From Microbacterium croceum (lineage in GTDB: Bacteria; Actinomycetota; Actinomycetes; Actinomycetales; Microbacteriaceae), in NCBI RefSeq assembly GCF_023091245.1, contig NZ_JAHWXN010000002.1:496001-560000 (forward strand): DNA of 64,000 bases, in the 5' to 3' direction. Position 1 is the stretch's first letter, and each line of letters begins with the position of its first letter. Positions 1-9,521 of the stretch are shown here, in pieces. The notes under the pieces are model-generated. The model saw only the letters and a list, made by a program, of their open reading frames with translations, did not search any database and had not been told where the DNA came from. Position numbers and translations under genes: made by a program.

Positions 1-82
1 GAGGTTCCGGCTGCCGTTACACGACAGACGGCCTGCGATGAGCACGCAATCTTCAATTGTACGTGCACATTGGCGATGAATC

Positions 83-120
83 CGACAGGCTCAGAAACCC
101 GAGGGTTCCTGAGCCTGTCG
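83..120. repeat. REP-like palindrome / possible terminator after rplE
   Basis: Arms at 83-100 and 103-120 form an almost perfect inverted repeat (CGACAGGCTCAG ... CTGAGCCTGTCG), the only imperfect pair being a G-U on the minus-strand transcript. It starts 5 bp after the rplE stop. From memory, the core CGACAGGCTCAG is a common dispersed intergenic palindrome in Microbacterium-type genomes, so it could be a REP-like element, a terminator, or both. There is no strong U-tract. Confidence 0.6.
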
Positions 121-125
121 AGGGA

Positions 126-716
126 TCACGCCTGTGCGTCTTCCGAGCGGAACGGGAAGCCGAGGTGGCGGAGCAGTGCCCGACCCTCGTCATCCGTCTT
201 CGCGGTGGTGACGACGGTGATGTCGAAGCCGCGAACCCGGTCGATGCGGTCCTGATCGATCTCGTGGAAGACGCTCTGCTCCTGGAGACCGAAGGTGTAG
301 TTGCCGTTGCCGTCGAACTGCTTGCCCGAGAGTCCGCGGAAGTCGCGGATACGAGGCAGTGCGAGCGAGACGAGGCGGTCCACGAACTCCCAGGCGCGGT
401 CACCGCGGAGGGTGACGTGCGCGCCGATGGGCTGTCCCTCACGCAGCTTGAACTGCGCGATGGACTTGCGGGCCTTCGTGACGATCGGCTTCTGGCCGGT
501 GATCTTGGTGAGGTCGTCGACCGCGCCATCGATCACCTTGCTGTCGCGAGCTGCCTCGCCGACACCGGTGTTCACGACGACCTTGACCAGTCCGGGGATC
601 TGCATGACGTTCGCGTAACCGAACTCTTCCTGCAGAGCCTTCTTGATCTCAGAGTTGTACTTCGCCTTCAGGCGGGGCTGCACCTTGACAGCCTCCGCAG
701 CGTCAGTAGCTGCCAT
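126..716 (-). CDS. rplE: 50S ribosomal protein L5
   Basis: This protein of the large subunit's central protuberance binds 5S rRNA and contacts the P-site tRNA. The 196-residue product is slightly longer than the usual 180-190 because of an N-terminal extension. It carries the L5 hallmarks: the [11 protein letters not shown] segment near residue 45, [11 protein letters not shown] near 85, and [10 protein letters not shown] near 120. Its ATG shares one base with the rplX stop (TGATG), so translation is probably coupled. It is the last S10-operon gene visible here; a strong palindrome follows its stop. Neither rpsN nor rpsH is seen in the remaining 82 bases to the left edge. Confidence 0.97.
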   Translation of the reverse strand: MAATDAAEAVKVQPRLKAKYNSEIKKALQEEFGYANVMQIPGLVKVVVNTGVGEAARDSKVIDGAVDDLTKITGQKPIVTKARKSIAQFKLREGQPIGAHVTLRGDRAWEFVDRLVSLALPRIRDFRGLSGKQFDGNGNYTFGLQEQSVFHEIDQDRIDRVRGFDITVVTTAKTDDEGRALLRHLGFPFRSEDAQA

Positions 717-1063
717 CAGAGGTCCTTACCGCTCTTCTTCGCGAAGCGCACGCGGACGTTGCGCTTGACGCCGTCCTTCACCTGCTCCTCGACCCGGTGG
801 CCGACCTTGGTCGGCTTCTTGGTCGAAGGGTCGACGAGTGCGACATTCGAAATGTGGATGGGAGCCTCGACAGTCTCGAGGCCACCCGTCTTGGTGCCAC
901 GCTGCGTCTGACCGACGCGGGTGTGCTTGGTGACGTAGTTCACGCCCTCGACGACGACGCGGTTGCGCTCGGACAGGATCTCGAGGACCTTGCCCTGCTT
1001 GCCGCGCTCGTCCTTGGATCCGGTGATGACCTGAACCAGGTCACCCTTCTTGATCTTCGCCAT
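716..1063 (-). CDS. rplX: 50S ribosomal protein L24
   Basis: L24 is an early assembly protein that nucleates folding of the 5' domain of 23S rRNA near the exit tunnel. The 115 residues begin [13 protein letters not shown], and a KOW motif ([21 protein letters not shown]) fills residues 5-25. The C-terminus is basic as expected. It sits 2 bp after rplN and overlaps rplE by one base. Length and sequence are ordinary for an actinobacterial L24. Confidence 0.97.
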   Translation of the reverse strand: MAKIKKGDLVQVITGSKDERGKQGKVLEILSERNRVVVEGVNYVTKHTRVGQTQRGTKTGGLETVEAPIHISNVALVDPSTKKPTKVGHRVEEQVKDGVKRNVRVRFAKKSGKDL

Positions 1064-1065
1064 GA

Positions 1066-1434
1066 TTAGATGACCTCCGGCGCCAGCGACACGATCTTCA
1101 TGAACTTCTTGTCGCGAAGCTCACGACCGACCGGCCCGAAGATACGGGTGCCGCGGGGCTCCCCGTCGTTCTTCAGGATGACGGCGGCGTTCTCGTCGAA
1201 CTTGATGTACGAGCCGTCAGGACGGCGCGTCTCCTTCTTGGTGCGGACGATGACCGCCTTGACGACGTCGCCCTTCTTGACGTTTCCACCGGGGATCGCG
1301 TCCTTGACGGTCGCGACGATGGTGTCGCCCAGGCCGGCGTAACGACGCTTGGAGCCACCGAGCACACGGATGGTGAGCAGCTCCTTGGCACCGGTGTTGT
1401 CGGCGACCTTGAGTCGGGATTCCTGCTGAATCAC
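1066..1434 (-). CDS. rplN: 50S ribosomal protein L14
   Basis: L14 sits at the subunit interface and forms intersubunit bridges with 16S rRNA. The product is exactly 122 residues, the standard length. It begins [18 protein letters not shown], the classic L14 N-terminus, and contains [15 protein letters not shown] and [15 protein letters not shown], both highly conserved. The start overlaps the rpsQ stop by 4 bases (ATGA), the usual sign of translational coupling in this operon. Confidence 0.98.
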   Translation of the reverse strand: MIQQESRLKVADNTGAKELLTIRVLGGSKRRYAGLGDTIVATVKDAIPGGNVKKGDVVKAVIVRTKKETRRPDGSYIKFDENAAVILKNDGEPRGTRIFGPVGRELRDKKFMKIVSLAPEVI

Positions 1435-1748
1435 TTGGCCTTCTCCAGAATCTCCACCAGACGCCAGCGCTTCGTGGCGCTCAGCGGGCGGGTCTCGTTG
1501 ATGAGGACCAGGTCGCCGATGCCGGCGGTGTTCGCCTCATCGTGCGCCTTGACCTTCGAGGTGCGGCGGATGACCTTGCCGTAAAGCGGGTGCTTCACGC
1601 GGTCCTCGACCTCGACCACGATGGTCTTGTCCATCTTGTCGCTGACGACGTAGCCACGACGCGCCTTGCGGTACCCACGGGCATCCGCATCGCGGACGTC
1701 GTGAGCGGCGTGCTCAACCTCGACGGCTGCTTCCTTCTTGGTGGCCAT
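1431..1748 (-). CDS. rpsQ: 30S ribosomal protein S17
   Basis: S17 is a primary 16S rRNA-binding protein needed for early 30S assembly. The core [18 protein letters not shown] followed by [13 protein letters not shown] matches the OB-fold S17 family. About 30 extra residues precede it, as in other actinobacteria. I chose the ATG at 1748 because it overlaps the rpmC stop as TGATG, the junction used throughout the operon; an in-frame GTG at 1751 would add one residue. The product is 105 residues. Confidence 0.95.
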   Translation of the reverse strand: MATKKEAAVEVEHAAHDVRDADARGYRKARRGYVVSDKMDKTIVVEVEDRVKHPLYGKVIRRTSKVKAHDEANTAGIGDLVLINETRPLSATKRWRLVEILEKAK

Positions 1749-2065
1749 CACTCAGCCTCTTCCTTCACGGCGTCGTCAGCGGAGTCCGCCTTCTTCGCCT
1801 TCGACTTGGTCGCCTTCTTCGCCGGGACCTCGACCGGAGCGGGCGTCGCACGGATGCCCAGCTCGCGTTCGCGGATCACGGTGTAGAGACGCGCGATGTC
1901 GCGCTTGACGGCGCGGATGCGGCCGTGGCTCTCCAGCTGGCCGGTGGCCGACTGGAAACGGAGGTTGAACAGCTCCTCCTTGGCCTTACGCAGCTCCTCG
2001 ACGAGGCGCTGGTCTTCGAACGTGTCGAGCTCTGTAGGAGCGAGCTCCTTGGTGCCGATCGCCAT
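1748..2065 (-). CDS. rpmC: 50S ribosomal protein L29, C-terminally extended
   Basis: L29 lies at the polypeptide exit tunnel, next to L23, where trigger factor and SRP dock. The L29 core ([16 protein letters not shown], then [20 protein letters not shown]) occupies about residues 25-70. A roughly 35-residue tail rich in Ala, Lys and Glu follows, so the product is 105 residues against about 65 in E. coli; such tails are common in actinobacteria. The start ATG at 2065 shares one base with the rplP stop (TAATG). A longer in-frame reading to 2212 runs back into rplP and is not a real start. Confidence 0.93.
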   Translation of the reverse strand: MAIGTKELAPTELDTFEDQRLVEELRKAKEELFNLRFQSATGQLESHGRIRAVKRDIARLYTVIRERELGIRATPAPVEVPAKKATKSKAKKADSADDAVKEEAE

Positions 2066-2484
2066 TACGCGTCGCCCTCCTCGCGCTTGATGATGCGTGC
2101 CTTGAGCGGCAGCTTGTGAATGGCACGGGTCAGTGCCTCGCGAGCGAGTTCCTCGCTCACGCCGGCGACCTCGAAGAGGACGCGACCCGGCTTGACGTTG
2201 GCGACCCACCACTCGGGAGAACCCTTACCGGAACCCATGCGGGTCTCAGCAGGCTTCTTCGTGAGCGGACGGTCCGGGTAGATGTTGATCCACACCTTGC
2301 CGCCACGCTTGATGTGACGCGTCATGGCGATACGAGCGGACTCGATCTGACGGTTCGTCACGTAAGCGGGCGAGAGCGCCTGGATGCCGAAGTCTCCGAA
2401 CGAGACCTTGGTGCCACCAGTAGCCTGACCCGAACGACCGGGGTGGTGCTGCTTGCGGAACTTGACCTTACGGGGGATGAGCAT
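2065..2484 (-). CDS. rplP: 50S ribosomal protein L16
   Basis: L16 helps shape the A-site region of the large subunit and the 5S rRNA-binding region. The 139-residue protein begins [19 protein letters not shown], the standard start, and contains [26 protein letters not shown], split here by the family's conserved GSGKG turn near residue 83. Length is normal. It overlaps rpsC and rpmC by one base each (TAATG junctions). Confidence 0.98.
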   Translation of the reverse strand: MLIPRKVKFRKQHHPGRSGQATGGTKVSFGDFGIQALSPAYVTNRQIESARIAMTRHIKRGGKVWINIYPDRPLTKKPAETRMGSGKGSPEWWVANVKPGRVLFEVAGVSEELAREALTRAIHKLPLKARIIKREEGDA

Positions 2485-3239
2485 TATGCCGACGCTCCTT
2501 CTGCAACAGGTGCCTCGTTGCGCGGGGCACGACGGCGGTCGCCGCCACGGTCGTCGCGACGGGCCTTCGGTGCGTTGGCCTGCTCGCGAGCGAGCTCCTT
2601 CGCGGTGAGGTCGCCCTTGTAGATCCAGACCTTCACGCCGATGCGGCCGAAGGTGGTCTTGGCCTCGTAGAAGCCGTAGTCGATGTTCGCGCGCAGCGTG
2701 TGCAGCGGCACACGACCCTCGCGGTAGAACTCCGAACGGCTCATCTCGGCGCCGCCGAGGCGGCCGGAGACCTGGATACGGATGCCCTTGGCGCCAGCGC
2801 GCTGTGCGCCCTGGAGACCCTTGCGCATCGCACGACGGAACGCCACACGAGCAGAGAGCTGCTCGGCGATGCCCTGCGCGACGAGCTGAGCGTCAGCCTC
2901 GGGGTTCTTGACCTCGAGGATGTTCAGCTGGATCTGCTTGCCCGAGAGCTTCTCGAGGTCGCCACGGATACGCTCGGCCTCTGCACCACGGCGACCGATC
3001 ACGATGCCCGGACGGGCGGTGTGGATGTCGACGCGGACGCGGTCACGGGTGCGCTCGATCTCGATGTTCGAGACACCGGCGCGGTCCAGCTGCGTCTTCA
3101 GCAGGTTGCGGATCTTGATGTCCTCGGCGACGTAGTCGGCGTAGCGCTGACCCGGCTTCGTCGAGTCCGAGAACCAACGCGACACGTGGTCCGTGGTGAT
3201 GCCGAGACGGAAGCCGTACGGGTTTACCTTCTGTCCCAT
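2484..3239 (-). CDS. rpsC: 30S ribosomal protein S3
   Basis: S3 forms part of the mRNA entry channel and has helicase-like function in the small subunit. The 251 residues start [18 protein letters not shown], typical of S3. An N-terminal KH domain ([15 protein letters not shown] near residue 78) and the C-terminal S3 domain ([19 protein letters not shown] near 180) are present. The last 35 residues are Arg/Pro-rich and probably disordered, making it a little longer than the E. coli form (233). It overlaps rplV by one base. Confidence 0.98.
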   Translation of the reverse strand: MGQKVNPYGFRLGITTDHVSRWFSDSTKPGQRYADYVAEDIKIRNLLKTQLDRAGVSNIEIERTRDRVRVDIHTARPGIVIGRRGAEAERIRGDLEKLSGKQIQLNILEVKNPEADAQLVAQGIAEQLSARVAFRRAMRKGLQGAQRAGAKGIRIQVSGRLGGAEMSRSEFYREGRVPLHTLRANIDYGFYEAKTTFGRIGVKVWIYKGDLTAKELAREQANAPKARRDDRGGDRRRAPRNEAPVAEGASA

Positions 3240-3637
3240 TACTTGCTCGCCTTCTTGTTGCTGTCACCCGTGGCGGCCGGAGCTGCCTCAGGCGTCGAGA
3301 GCACGACCGTGATGTGGCTCGTGCGCTTCTTGATCTGGAAAGCGCGACCCTGTGCACGGGGCTGGAAACGCTTGAGCGTCGTGCCCTCGTCGACGTAGGC
3401 GTTAGCCACGTACAGGTCCTGCTCGTCGAGGTACTCGCCGTCGCGATCCGCCTTGACCTGCGCGTTGGCCATAGCCGACGCGACAAGCTTGTAGATCGGC
3501 TCACTGGCGCTCTGCTGTGCGAACTTCAGGATCGCCAGAGCCTCCTGGGCCTGCTTGCCCTTGATGAGCGCAACGACACGACGAGCCTTCTGAGGGGTCA
3601 CGCGGATGTGTCGCACGCGTGCGATCGATTCGACCAT
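3239..3637 (-). CDS. rplV: 50S ribosomal protein L22
   Basis: L22 contributes a beta-hairpin that lines the exit tunnel and is a site of macrolide resistance mutations. The core ([20 protein letters not shown] near residues 6-25, and [25 protein letters not shown] near residues 76-100) is clear. The tunnel-tip region shows no insertion. A short Ala-rich C-terminal tail gives 132 residues. One-base overlaps join it to rpsS and rpsC. Confidence 0.97.
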   Translation of the reverse strand: MVESIARVRHIRVTPQKARRVVALIKGKQAQEALAILKFAQQSASEPIYKLVASAMANAQVKADRDGEYLDEQDLYVANAYVDEGTTLKRFQPRAQGRAFQIKKRTSHITVVLSTPEAAPAATGDSNKKASK

Positions 3638-3918
3638 TAGCGGCGCCGCCCCTTCTTGTCGTCCTTCTCGTGGCCGCGGAAGGTGCGGGTGGGCGCGAAC
3701 TCGCCCAACTTGTGACCGACCATGGTCTCGGACACGAACACAGGGATGTGCTTGCGACCGTCGTGGACCGCGATCGTGTGACCCAGCATGGCCGGGATGA
3801 TCATGGACCGGCGAGACCAGGTCTTGATGACGTTCTTCGTGCCCTTTTCGTTCTGACCGATCACCTTGCGAAGCAGGTGCTCGTCGACGAAGGGGCCCTT
3901 CTTAAGACTGCGAGGCAT
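3637..3918 (-). CDS. rpsS: 30S ribosomal protein S19
   Basis: S19 sits in the 30S head with S13 and contacts 16S rRNA and intersubunit bridge elements. The 93 residues begin [18 protein letters not shown] and contain [20 protein letters not shown] and [13 protein letters not shown], all family hallmarks, with a short basic tail. Length is normal (92-93). It starts 12 bp after rplB ends, behind a good ribosome binding site (AGGAGTAAGAG). Confidence 0.98.
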   Translation of the reverse strand: MPRSLKKGPFVDEHLLRKVIGQNEKGTKNVIKTWSRRSMIIPAMLGHTIAVHDGRKHIPVFVSETMVGHKLGEFAPTRTFRGHEKDDKKGRRR

Positions 3919-3930
3919 CTTCTCTTACTC

Positions 3931-4770
3931 CTACTTACGCTTCTTGCCGGCGTTACGACGACGCACGATGTACTTGTCGCTTTCCTTGTTGGCGTGACGG
4001 GTGCGACCCTCAGCCTGACCCCAGGGGGAGACCGGGTGACGACCACCGGAGGTCTTACCCTCACCACCACCGTGCGGGTGGTCGACCGGGTTCATGGCGA
4101 CACCACGGACGGTCGGGCGGACGCCCTTCCAGCGCATGCGGCCGGCCTTACCCCAGTTGATGTTCGACTGCTCGGCGTTGCCGACCTCGCCGATGGTCGC
4201 GCGGCAGCGCGCATCGACGTTGCGGATCTCGCCCGAGGGCAGACGCAGCTGGGCGTAGGGGCCATCCTTGGCGACGAGACGGACCGAGACTCCGGCCGAA
4301 CGTGCCATCTTCGCGCCGCCACCGGGGCGGAGCTCGATCGCGTGGATGACGGTACCCGTCGGGATGTTCTTCAGCGGGAGGTTGTTGCCCGGCTTGATGT
4401 CAGCCCCGGCGCCCGACTCGACGATGTCGCCCTGCTTCAGCTTGTTCGGCGCGATGATGTAGCGCTTCTCGCCGTCGAAGTAGTGCAGCAGCGCGATGCG
4501 TGCGGTGCGGTTGGGGTCGTACTCGATGTGAGCGACCTTGGCGTTGACGCCGTCCTTGTCATTGCGACGGAAGTCGATGACGCGGTACTGGCGCTTGTGG
4601 CCACCACCGATGTGACGGGTCGTGATGCGGCCCTGGTTGTTGCGACCACCGGTCTTCGAGAGCGGGCGCAGCAGCGACTTCTCCGGCGTCGATCGAGTGA
4701 TCTCGGCGAAGTCAGCCACCGACGAGCCGCGACGGCCCGGGGTCGTGGGCTTGTACTTGCGAATAGCCAT
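3931..4770 (-). CDS. rplB: 50S ribosomal protein L2
   Basis: L2 is needed for subunit association and peptidyl-transferase assembly. The 279 residues include the N-terminal OB-fold region and the C-terminal SH3-like domain. The conserved [19 protein letters not shown] stretch lies near residue 41. The essential His motif ([19 protein letters not shown]) lies near residue 227. The length is near the usual 275-280. It lies 20 bp downstream of rplW. Confidence 0.98.
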   Translation of the reverse strand: MAIRKYKPTTPGRRGSSVADFAEITRSTPEKSLLRPLSKTGGRNNQGRITTRHIGGGHKRQYRVIDFRRNDKDGVNAKVAHIEYDPNRTARIALLHYFDGEKRYIIAPNKLKQGDIVESGAGADIKPGNNLPLKNIPTGTVIHAIELRPGGGAKMARSAGVSVRLVAKDGPYAQLRLPSGEIRNVDARCRATIGEVGNAEQSNINWGKAGRMRWKGVRPTVRGVAMNPVDHPHGGGEGKTSGGRHPVSPWGQAEGRTRHANKESDKYIVRRRNAGKKRK

Positions 4771-4790
4771 TATTGTCCTTATCCCCCGGG

Positions 4791-5114
4791 TCAGCCGATT
4801 GCCGTGAAGATGTCGATGGTGCCCGACTTCAGGGTGACGATGGCGCGCTTGGTGTCCTTGCGCTTGCCGGTTCCGAAGCGGGTGCGACGAGCCTTGCCGA
4901 CGCGGTTGAGGGTGTTGACCCCAGCGACCTTGACGCCGAAGATCTTCTCGATGGCGAGCTTGATCTCGGTCTTCGAAGCGCGCGGGTCGACGAGGAAGGT
5001 GTACTTGCCTTCATCGATGAGACCGTAGCTCTTCTCGGACACGACCGGCTTCAGGATGATGTCGCGCGGGTCCTTGTTCAGGGCCGTCTGGAGAACAGAT
5101 GCCTGCTCGCTCAT
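4791..5114 (-). CDS. rplW: 50S ribosomal protein L23
   Basis: L23 is the exit-tunnel docking site for trigger factor and SRP. The 107-residue protein contains [22 protein letters not shown] near residues 20-40 (split by the family's conserved SEKS) and [12 protein letters not shown] near 65. This is a normal length for the family. Its start overlaps the rplD stop by 4 bases (ATGA). Confidence 0.97.
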   Translation of the reverse strand: MSEQASVLQTALNKDPRDIILKPVVSEKSYGLIDEGKYTFLVDPRASKTEIKLAIEKIFGVKVAGVNTLNRVGKARRTRFGTGKRKDTKRAIVTLKSGTIDIFTAIG

Positions 5115-5773
5115 GCGGAGACCTCCTGGTTGGCGCCGGACTTCGAGGCGATGAACCCCTCGAGCGCGGCCTGGGTGAAGACGATGTCGTCGGAGACGAG
5201 CACGTCGTAGGCGTTGAGCTGGTCGAACGTCAGCACGTGCAGGTTCGACAGGTTGCGGATGCTCTTCAGCGTCACGTCGTCGCCCCGCTCGATCACGACG
5301 AGCACGTTCTTCGACGAGACGACGTTGGTGAGGAAGCTCACCGCGGACTTCGTCGAAGGCGTGCCGTCGATCCCGAAGGACTCGATGGCGTGGATGCGGT
5401 CACCGCGGAAGCGGTCGCTGAGCGCGCCCAGGAGGGCGGCGGCGATCATCTTCTTGGGGGTGCGCTGCGAGTAGTCGCGCGGCTTCGGTCCGTGGACGAT
5501 GCCACCACCGGTCATGTGCGGCGCGCGGATGGAACCCTGACGGGCGTTACCCGTGCCCTTCTGCTTGAAGGGCTTGCGGCCGGCACCGGAGACCTCACCG
5601 CGACGCTTGGTCGAGTGCGTTCCCTGGCGAGCCGCCGCGAGCTGCGCGACGACGACCTGGTGGATCAGCGGGATGTTCGTCTTGGCGTCGAACAGCGCGG
5701 CGGGAAGCTCGATCGAGCCTGCCTTCTTGCCGTCTGCCTTGAGGACGTCGAGCGCGAGAGTGGAGTCAGCCAT
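5111..5773 (-). CDS. rplD: 50S ribosomal protein L4
   Basis: L4 extends a loop into the exit tunnel and in E. coli also represses the S10 operon by binding its leader. The 220-residue product has the conserved loop ([18 protein letters not shown] near residues 53-70, then [16 protein letters not shown] near 72). The C-terminal domain ends with [18 protein letters not shown]. The length is slightly above the E. coli 201. Whether it autoregulates this operon cannot be told from the sequence, although the leader is long enough. Confidence 0.97.
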   Translation of the reverse strand: MADSTLALDVLKADGKKAGSIELPAALFDAKTNIPLIHQVVVAQLAAARQGTHSTKRRGEVSGAGRKPFKQKGTGNARQGSIRAPHMTGGGIVHGPKPRDYSQRTPKKMIAAALLGALSDRFRGDRIHAIESFGIDGTPSTKSAVSFLTNVVSSKNVLVVIERGDDVTLKSIRNLSNLHVLTFDQLNAYDVLVSDDIVFTQAALEGFIASKSGANQEVSA

Positions 5774-5775
5774 GG

Positions 5776-6435
5776 TCAGGCACCCTTCACTGCGTTGCGG
5801 ACATAGACGATGCGGCCACGAGCACCGGGGACGGCGCCCTTGACGAGCAGCAGACCCTTCTCGATGTCGATGGCGTGCACCGTGAGGTTGAGGACGGTCA
5901 CGCGCTCGCCACCCATACGGCCGGCCATGCGCATGCCCTTGAAGACGCGGCTCGGGGTCGACGATGCGCCGATGGAGCCGGGCTTGCGGTGGTTGCGGTG
6001 CGAACCGTGCGATGCCGAGACGCCCTTGAAGTTGTGACGCTTCATGACACCGGCGAAGCCCTTGCCCTTGCTCGTGCCGACGACGTCGACGAGCTGGCCG
6101 GCCTCGAACGTGCCGTCGACCGTGAGCTCCTGACCGAGTGAGTAGTCAGCAGCATCCGCGGTGCGGATCTCGGTGACGTGGCGTCGCGGCGTGACGCCGG
6201 CAGCCTCGAAGTGAGCCGTGAGGGGCTTGTTCACCTTGCGCGGGTCGATCTGGCCGTACGCGATCTGCACGGCGTTGTAGCCGTCCTTCTCGGGCGTGCG
6301 AACCTGAGTCACCACGTTGGGTGCGAGTTCGATGACGGTGACGGGGATGAGCTTGCCGCTCTCGTTCCACACCTGGGTCATGCCGAGCTTCGTGCCCAGC
6401 ATGCCCTTGGAAATCTTTGCGTTGATATCAGCCAT
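5776..6435 (-). CDS. rplC: 50S ribosomal protein L3
   Basis: L3 binds directly to 23S rRNA near the peptidyl-transferase centre and starts 50S assembly. I place the start at the ATG at 6435 ([19 protein letters not shown]). The reading frame stays open to 6606, but that part overlaps rpsJ in another frame. The product is 219 residues. The tip loop carries the conserved [17 protein letters not shown], with [15 protein letters not shown] after it. The gene is 8 bp after rpsJ and 2 bp before rplD. Confidence 0.97.
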   Translation of the reverse strand: MADINAKISKGMLGTKLGMTQVWNESGKLIPVTVIELAPNVVTQVRTPEKDGYNAVQIAYGQIDPRKVNKPLTAHFEAAGVTPRRHVTEIRTADAADYSLGQELTVDGTFEAGQLVDVVGTSKGKGFAGVMKRHNFKGVSASHGSHRNHRKPGSIGASSTPSRVFKGMRMAGRMGGERVTVLNLTVHAIDIEKGLLLVKGAVPGARGRIVYVRNAVKGA

Positions 6436-6443
6436 GTCGAACC

Positions 6444-6752
6444 TCAGAGCTTGATCTCGATGTTGACATCGGCCGGGAGGTCGAGACGCATCAGCGAGTC
6501 GACAGCCTTGGGCGTCGGGTCGACGATGTCGATCAGACGCTTGTGGGTGCGCATCTCGAAGTGCTCGCGGCTGTCCTTGTACTTGTGGGGCGACCGGATG
6601 ACGCACACGACGTTCTTCTCGGTCGGAAGCGGCACGGGGCCGACGACGGTCGCGCCCGCACGGGTCACGGTGTCGACGATCTTGCGTGCCGACGAGTCGA
6701 TGACCTCGTGGTCATACGACTTCAGGCGAATGCGGATTTTCTGTCCCGCCAT
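6444..6752 (-). CDS. rpsJ: 30S ribosomal protein S10
   Basis: S10 (NusE) is part of the 30S head and also of the Nus antitermination complex. The 102-residue product begins [19 protein letters not shown] and contains [19 protein letters not shown] and [13 protein letters not shown], as in all S10 proteins. The frame is open upstream to 6935, but the ATG at 6752 gives the family length and follows an AGAGAGTGAGC ribosome binding site. It is the first gene of the operon and has a leader of about 330 nt. Confidence 0.98.
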   Translation of the reverse strand: MAGQKIRIRLKSYDHEVIDSSARKIVDTVTRAGATVVGPVPLPTEKNVVCVIRSPHKYKDSREHFEMRTHKRLIDIVDPTPKAVDSLMRLDLPADVNIEIKL

Positions 6753-7084
6753 TGTCTGCTCACTCTCTTTAAGCGTCTTACCGACCTGGGCCGGATGGCC
6801 CGGGGGCATTGGACGCACGTCGGCGCTGTTCGCGCCTCGGCACTCGAACGGCTCTCGCGAGTCGATCTGCTGCACCACTGTTCTTCTGTCAGCCCGGGCA
6901 CCTCTCAGCGACCGGGATGCCGACGTCTGCCGCACATGGCGGAGCCCTCATCATGAAGGTGTCGGGGGTTGTGTTCTGCTACCCGCGGCCTAGAACCCTG
7001 CAGCTCCCGGAGGAGACGCCGTCTATGCACTGCCCTGGTAGTGATCCGGCATACGCATAGCGCGCCGAAATGTCGAACCTGTCT

Positions 7085-7114
7085 ATTCTGCCACGGCTGA
7101 TTTCACTTGTGCAA
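7085..7114 (-). promoter_or_regulatory. Candidate promoter of the S10 operon
   Basis: On the minus strand, TTGCAC (7109-7114) is separated by 18 bases from CAGAAT (7085-7090). That would give a leader of about 330 nt before rpsJ. The -35 is good and the -10 moderate. This is a sequence match only. Confidence 0.4.
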
Positions 7115-7380
7115 ACCCGGGCGTGTCGCGCGTCGGATCCGACATCGCGAAGCGGGGTCCGCCCCCTCCCCCGCAGCCATCTGCGGCCATGTCCTGAGGG
7201 TCAGATCTCTCCGTTCTGCGCGCGAACTGCAGGAGGGACGGCGGCGTGCAGGACGCATCGGCGGCATGTCATCCGACGCCTCGCGATCACTCCTGCAGAT
7301 GGCGGTCGGTCACGGCGCCTCGGTCGATACCGAACGTCGATATCGACCAGGGGTCGAATGACGTCACGCCGCAGGAGATA

Positions 7381-7412
7381 GCGGGGCGAGGCATCCCCAT
7401 GCCTCGCCCCGC
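7381..7412. terminator. Perfect 14-bp hairpin
   Basis: Arms at 7381-7394 (GCGGGGCGAGGCAT) and 7399-7412 are perfectly complementary around a CCCC loop. No T-tract follows on either strand. It lies between the small MT0933-like gene and the S10 promoter and may block read-through in both directions. Confidence 0.5.
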
Positions 7413-7732
7413 TTGGGGAGGGCGTTCAGTGCGAGGGGGCACACCGAACGCGAGGAATCCGGCGTGAAGGGACGCCAGGATCCTCGTTCGAGGGCGCGGC
7501 GGAGAACCCGCTGCGCGAGCGGGGCGGAATGGCGGCGCACAGACGGCGCGCAGCGCACGGTGATCCCCAAATCGATTCCCCAGTTGTGAGCACGGCGACC
7601 GCCGTGCAGCTTCGGTGCGTCGAACCCCTTCGATGCACCAGGTCGCAAGATCCCCAGGCGACTGACCACAGTCTACGGGTTCCGCATCACGGATGCGAGC
7701 GTCCCGGCCAATGATTCTCGGGGAGGAACGCG

Positions 7733-7766
7733 GAGACGGCGGCCCACCTCAGTGGGTCGCCGTCTC
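7733..7766 (-). terminator. Terminator hairpin of the 70-aa gene
   Basis: A 15-bp stem (7733-7747 with 7752-7766, one G-U) with a 4-base loop lies 20 bp after the stop of the small gene ending at 7787. There is little U-tract. Confidence 0.6.
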
Positions 7767-7786
7767 TGCGAAGCTCGGTCGAGCGC

Positions 7787-7999
7787 TTACTCGTTGCCGA
7801 CAGCCTTGTCGGCACTGTCGCGGATCTCGTCGATCTTGTCCGCCGCCCCCGGAGCGATCTTCTTGGCGAAGTCGGCCACCCCGTCGAGCACCTTGTCGCT
7901 GATGTCCTCGGCCTGCTCGCTCTTGACCGCCTCGGCGATCTTGTCCTTGTTCTGCTCGAAGAGATCCTTGCCCTTGTTCACGGCGTCTTCGATACCCAT
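7787..7999 (-). CDS. Small MT0933-type antitoxin-like protein
   Basis: This 70-residue, charged, helical protein reads MGIEDAVNKGKDLFEQNKD at the start and ends DEIRDSADKAVGNE. It resembles the MT0933/Rv0909 family, labelled antitoxins in pattern databases, in which a short DKAG/DKA-rich repeat follows an amphipathic N-terminus. No toxin gene sits beside it, so a true antitoxin role is unproven; it may instead be a stress or scaffold-like small protein. I chose the ATG at 7999, which follows an AGGGGGA ribosome binding site, over an upstream in-frame start at 8089. It stands alone between the S10 and tuf units, with its own terminator. Confidence 0.7.
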   Translation of the reverse strand: MGIEDAVNKGKDLFEQNKDKIAEAVKSEQAEDISDKVLDGVADFAKKIAPGAADKIDEIRDSADKAVGNE

Positions 8000-8133
8000 G
8001 TTGTCCCCCTTAGCGGTGTGTGCTGCCGACCGGTCAGGTCGATCAACCTCATTGTGCATGTCCGCATCGGGGAACGGAACCCTCGACACTGATTGATACC
8101 GCAGATGTCTCCGCGCCTCGTCCCCTCAACGAC

Positions 8134-8165
8134 AGCAGGGCCGGACCCGAAGGTCCGACCCTGCT
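8134..8165 (-). terminator. Terminator of tuf
   Basis: A 14-bp stem (8134-8147 with 8152-8165, one G-U) is closed by a UUCG tetraloop on the minus-strand RNA. It begins 16 bp after the tuf stop. The stability fits an intrinsic terminator, although the tail is not U-rich. Confidence 0.75.
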
Positions 8166-8181
8166 GCGAGAAAGCAGATGC

Positions 8182-9372
<1,191 letters not shown>

Positions 9373-9483
9373 TGGGTCCTCCTCAGGACGTCATGTAGAG
9401 GTTGCCGGGCACTGGTTTGCGACCGGTTCTCTACGGGTGTGAATCTCAGTTTAGTAGAGAGGGAATGTGAAGTTGTAGGGGAC

Positions 9484-9513
9484 CTGAGAGCCGGGCCGGA
9501 ACCCGGCTCTCAG
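9484..9513 (-). terminator. Hairpin after fusA
   Basis: Twelve perfect pairs (CTGAGAGCCGGG at 9484-9495 with 9502-9513) lie immediately after the fusA stop. The tail is not U-rich, so termination before tuf may be partial. No strong promoter for tuf is obvious between 9373 and 9483. Confidence 0.6.
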
Positions 9514-9521
9514 AAAGACGA

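Larger units (their letters stand above)
6753..7730. other. Gene-free region: S10 leader and upstream DNA
   Basis: About 1 kb without a convincing gene. The first ~330 bases are the presumed S10-operon leader, including a small GC hairpin near 6789-6802. The rest has GC-rich DNA and one perfect hairpin at 7381-7412. Short reading frames here (for example 7364-7669 on the minus strand) have no start signal or recognisable protein. Confidence 0.6.

Noticed and set aside
1..82. Search for rpsN, rpsH or another gene at the left edge
   Set aside because: No ribosomal protein start or tRNA could be seen in this short fragment.
3619..5028. Long plus-strand reading frame (469 codons) opposite rplB-rplV
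   Set aside because: It lies antisense to well-supported ribosomal genes and is an artefact of high GC content; no family match or start signal.
7364..7669. Minus-strand 101-codon frame in the S10 upstream region
   Set aside because: No ribosome binding site, no recognisable protein, and it covers a perfect hairpin.
9421..9480. Candidate tuf promoter
   Set aside because: TAAACT-like boxes exist but no -35 at a good distance; not reported as a feature.
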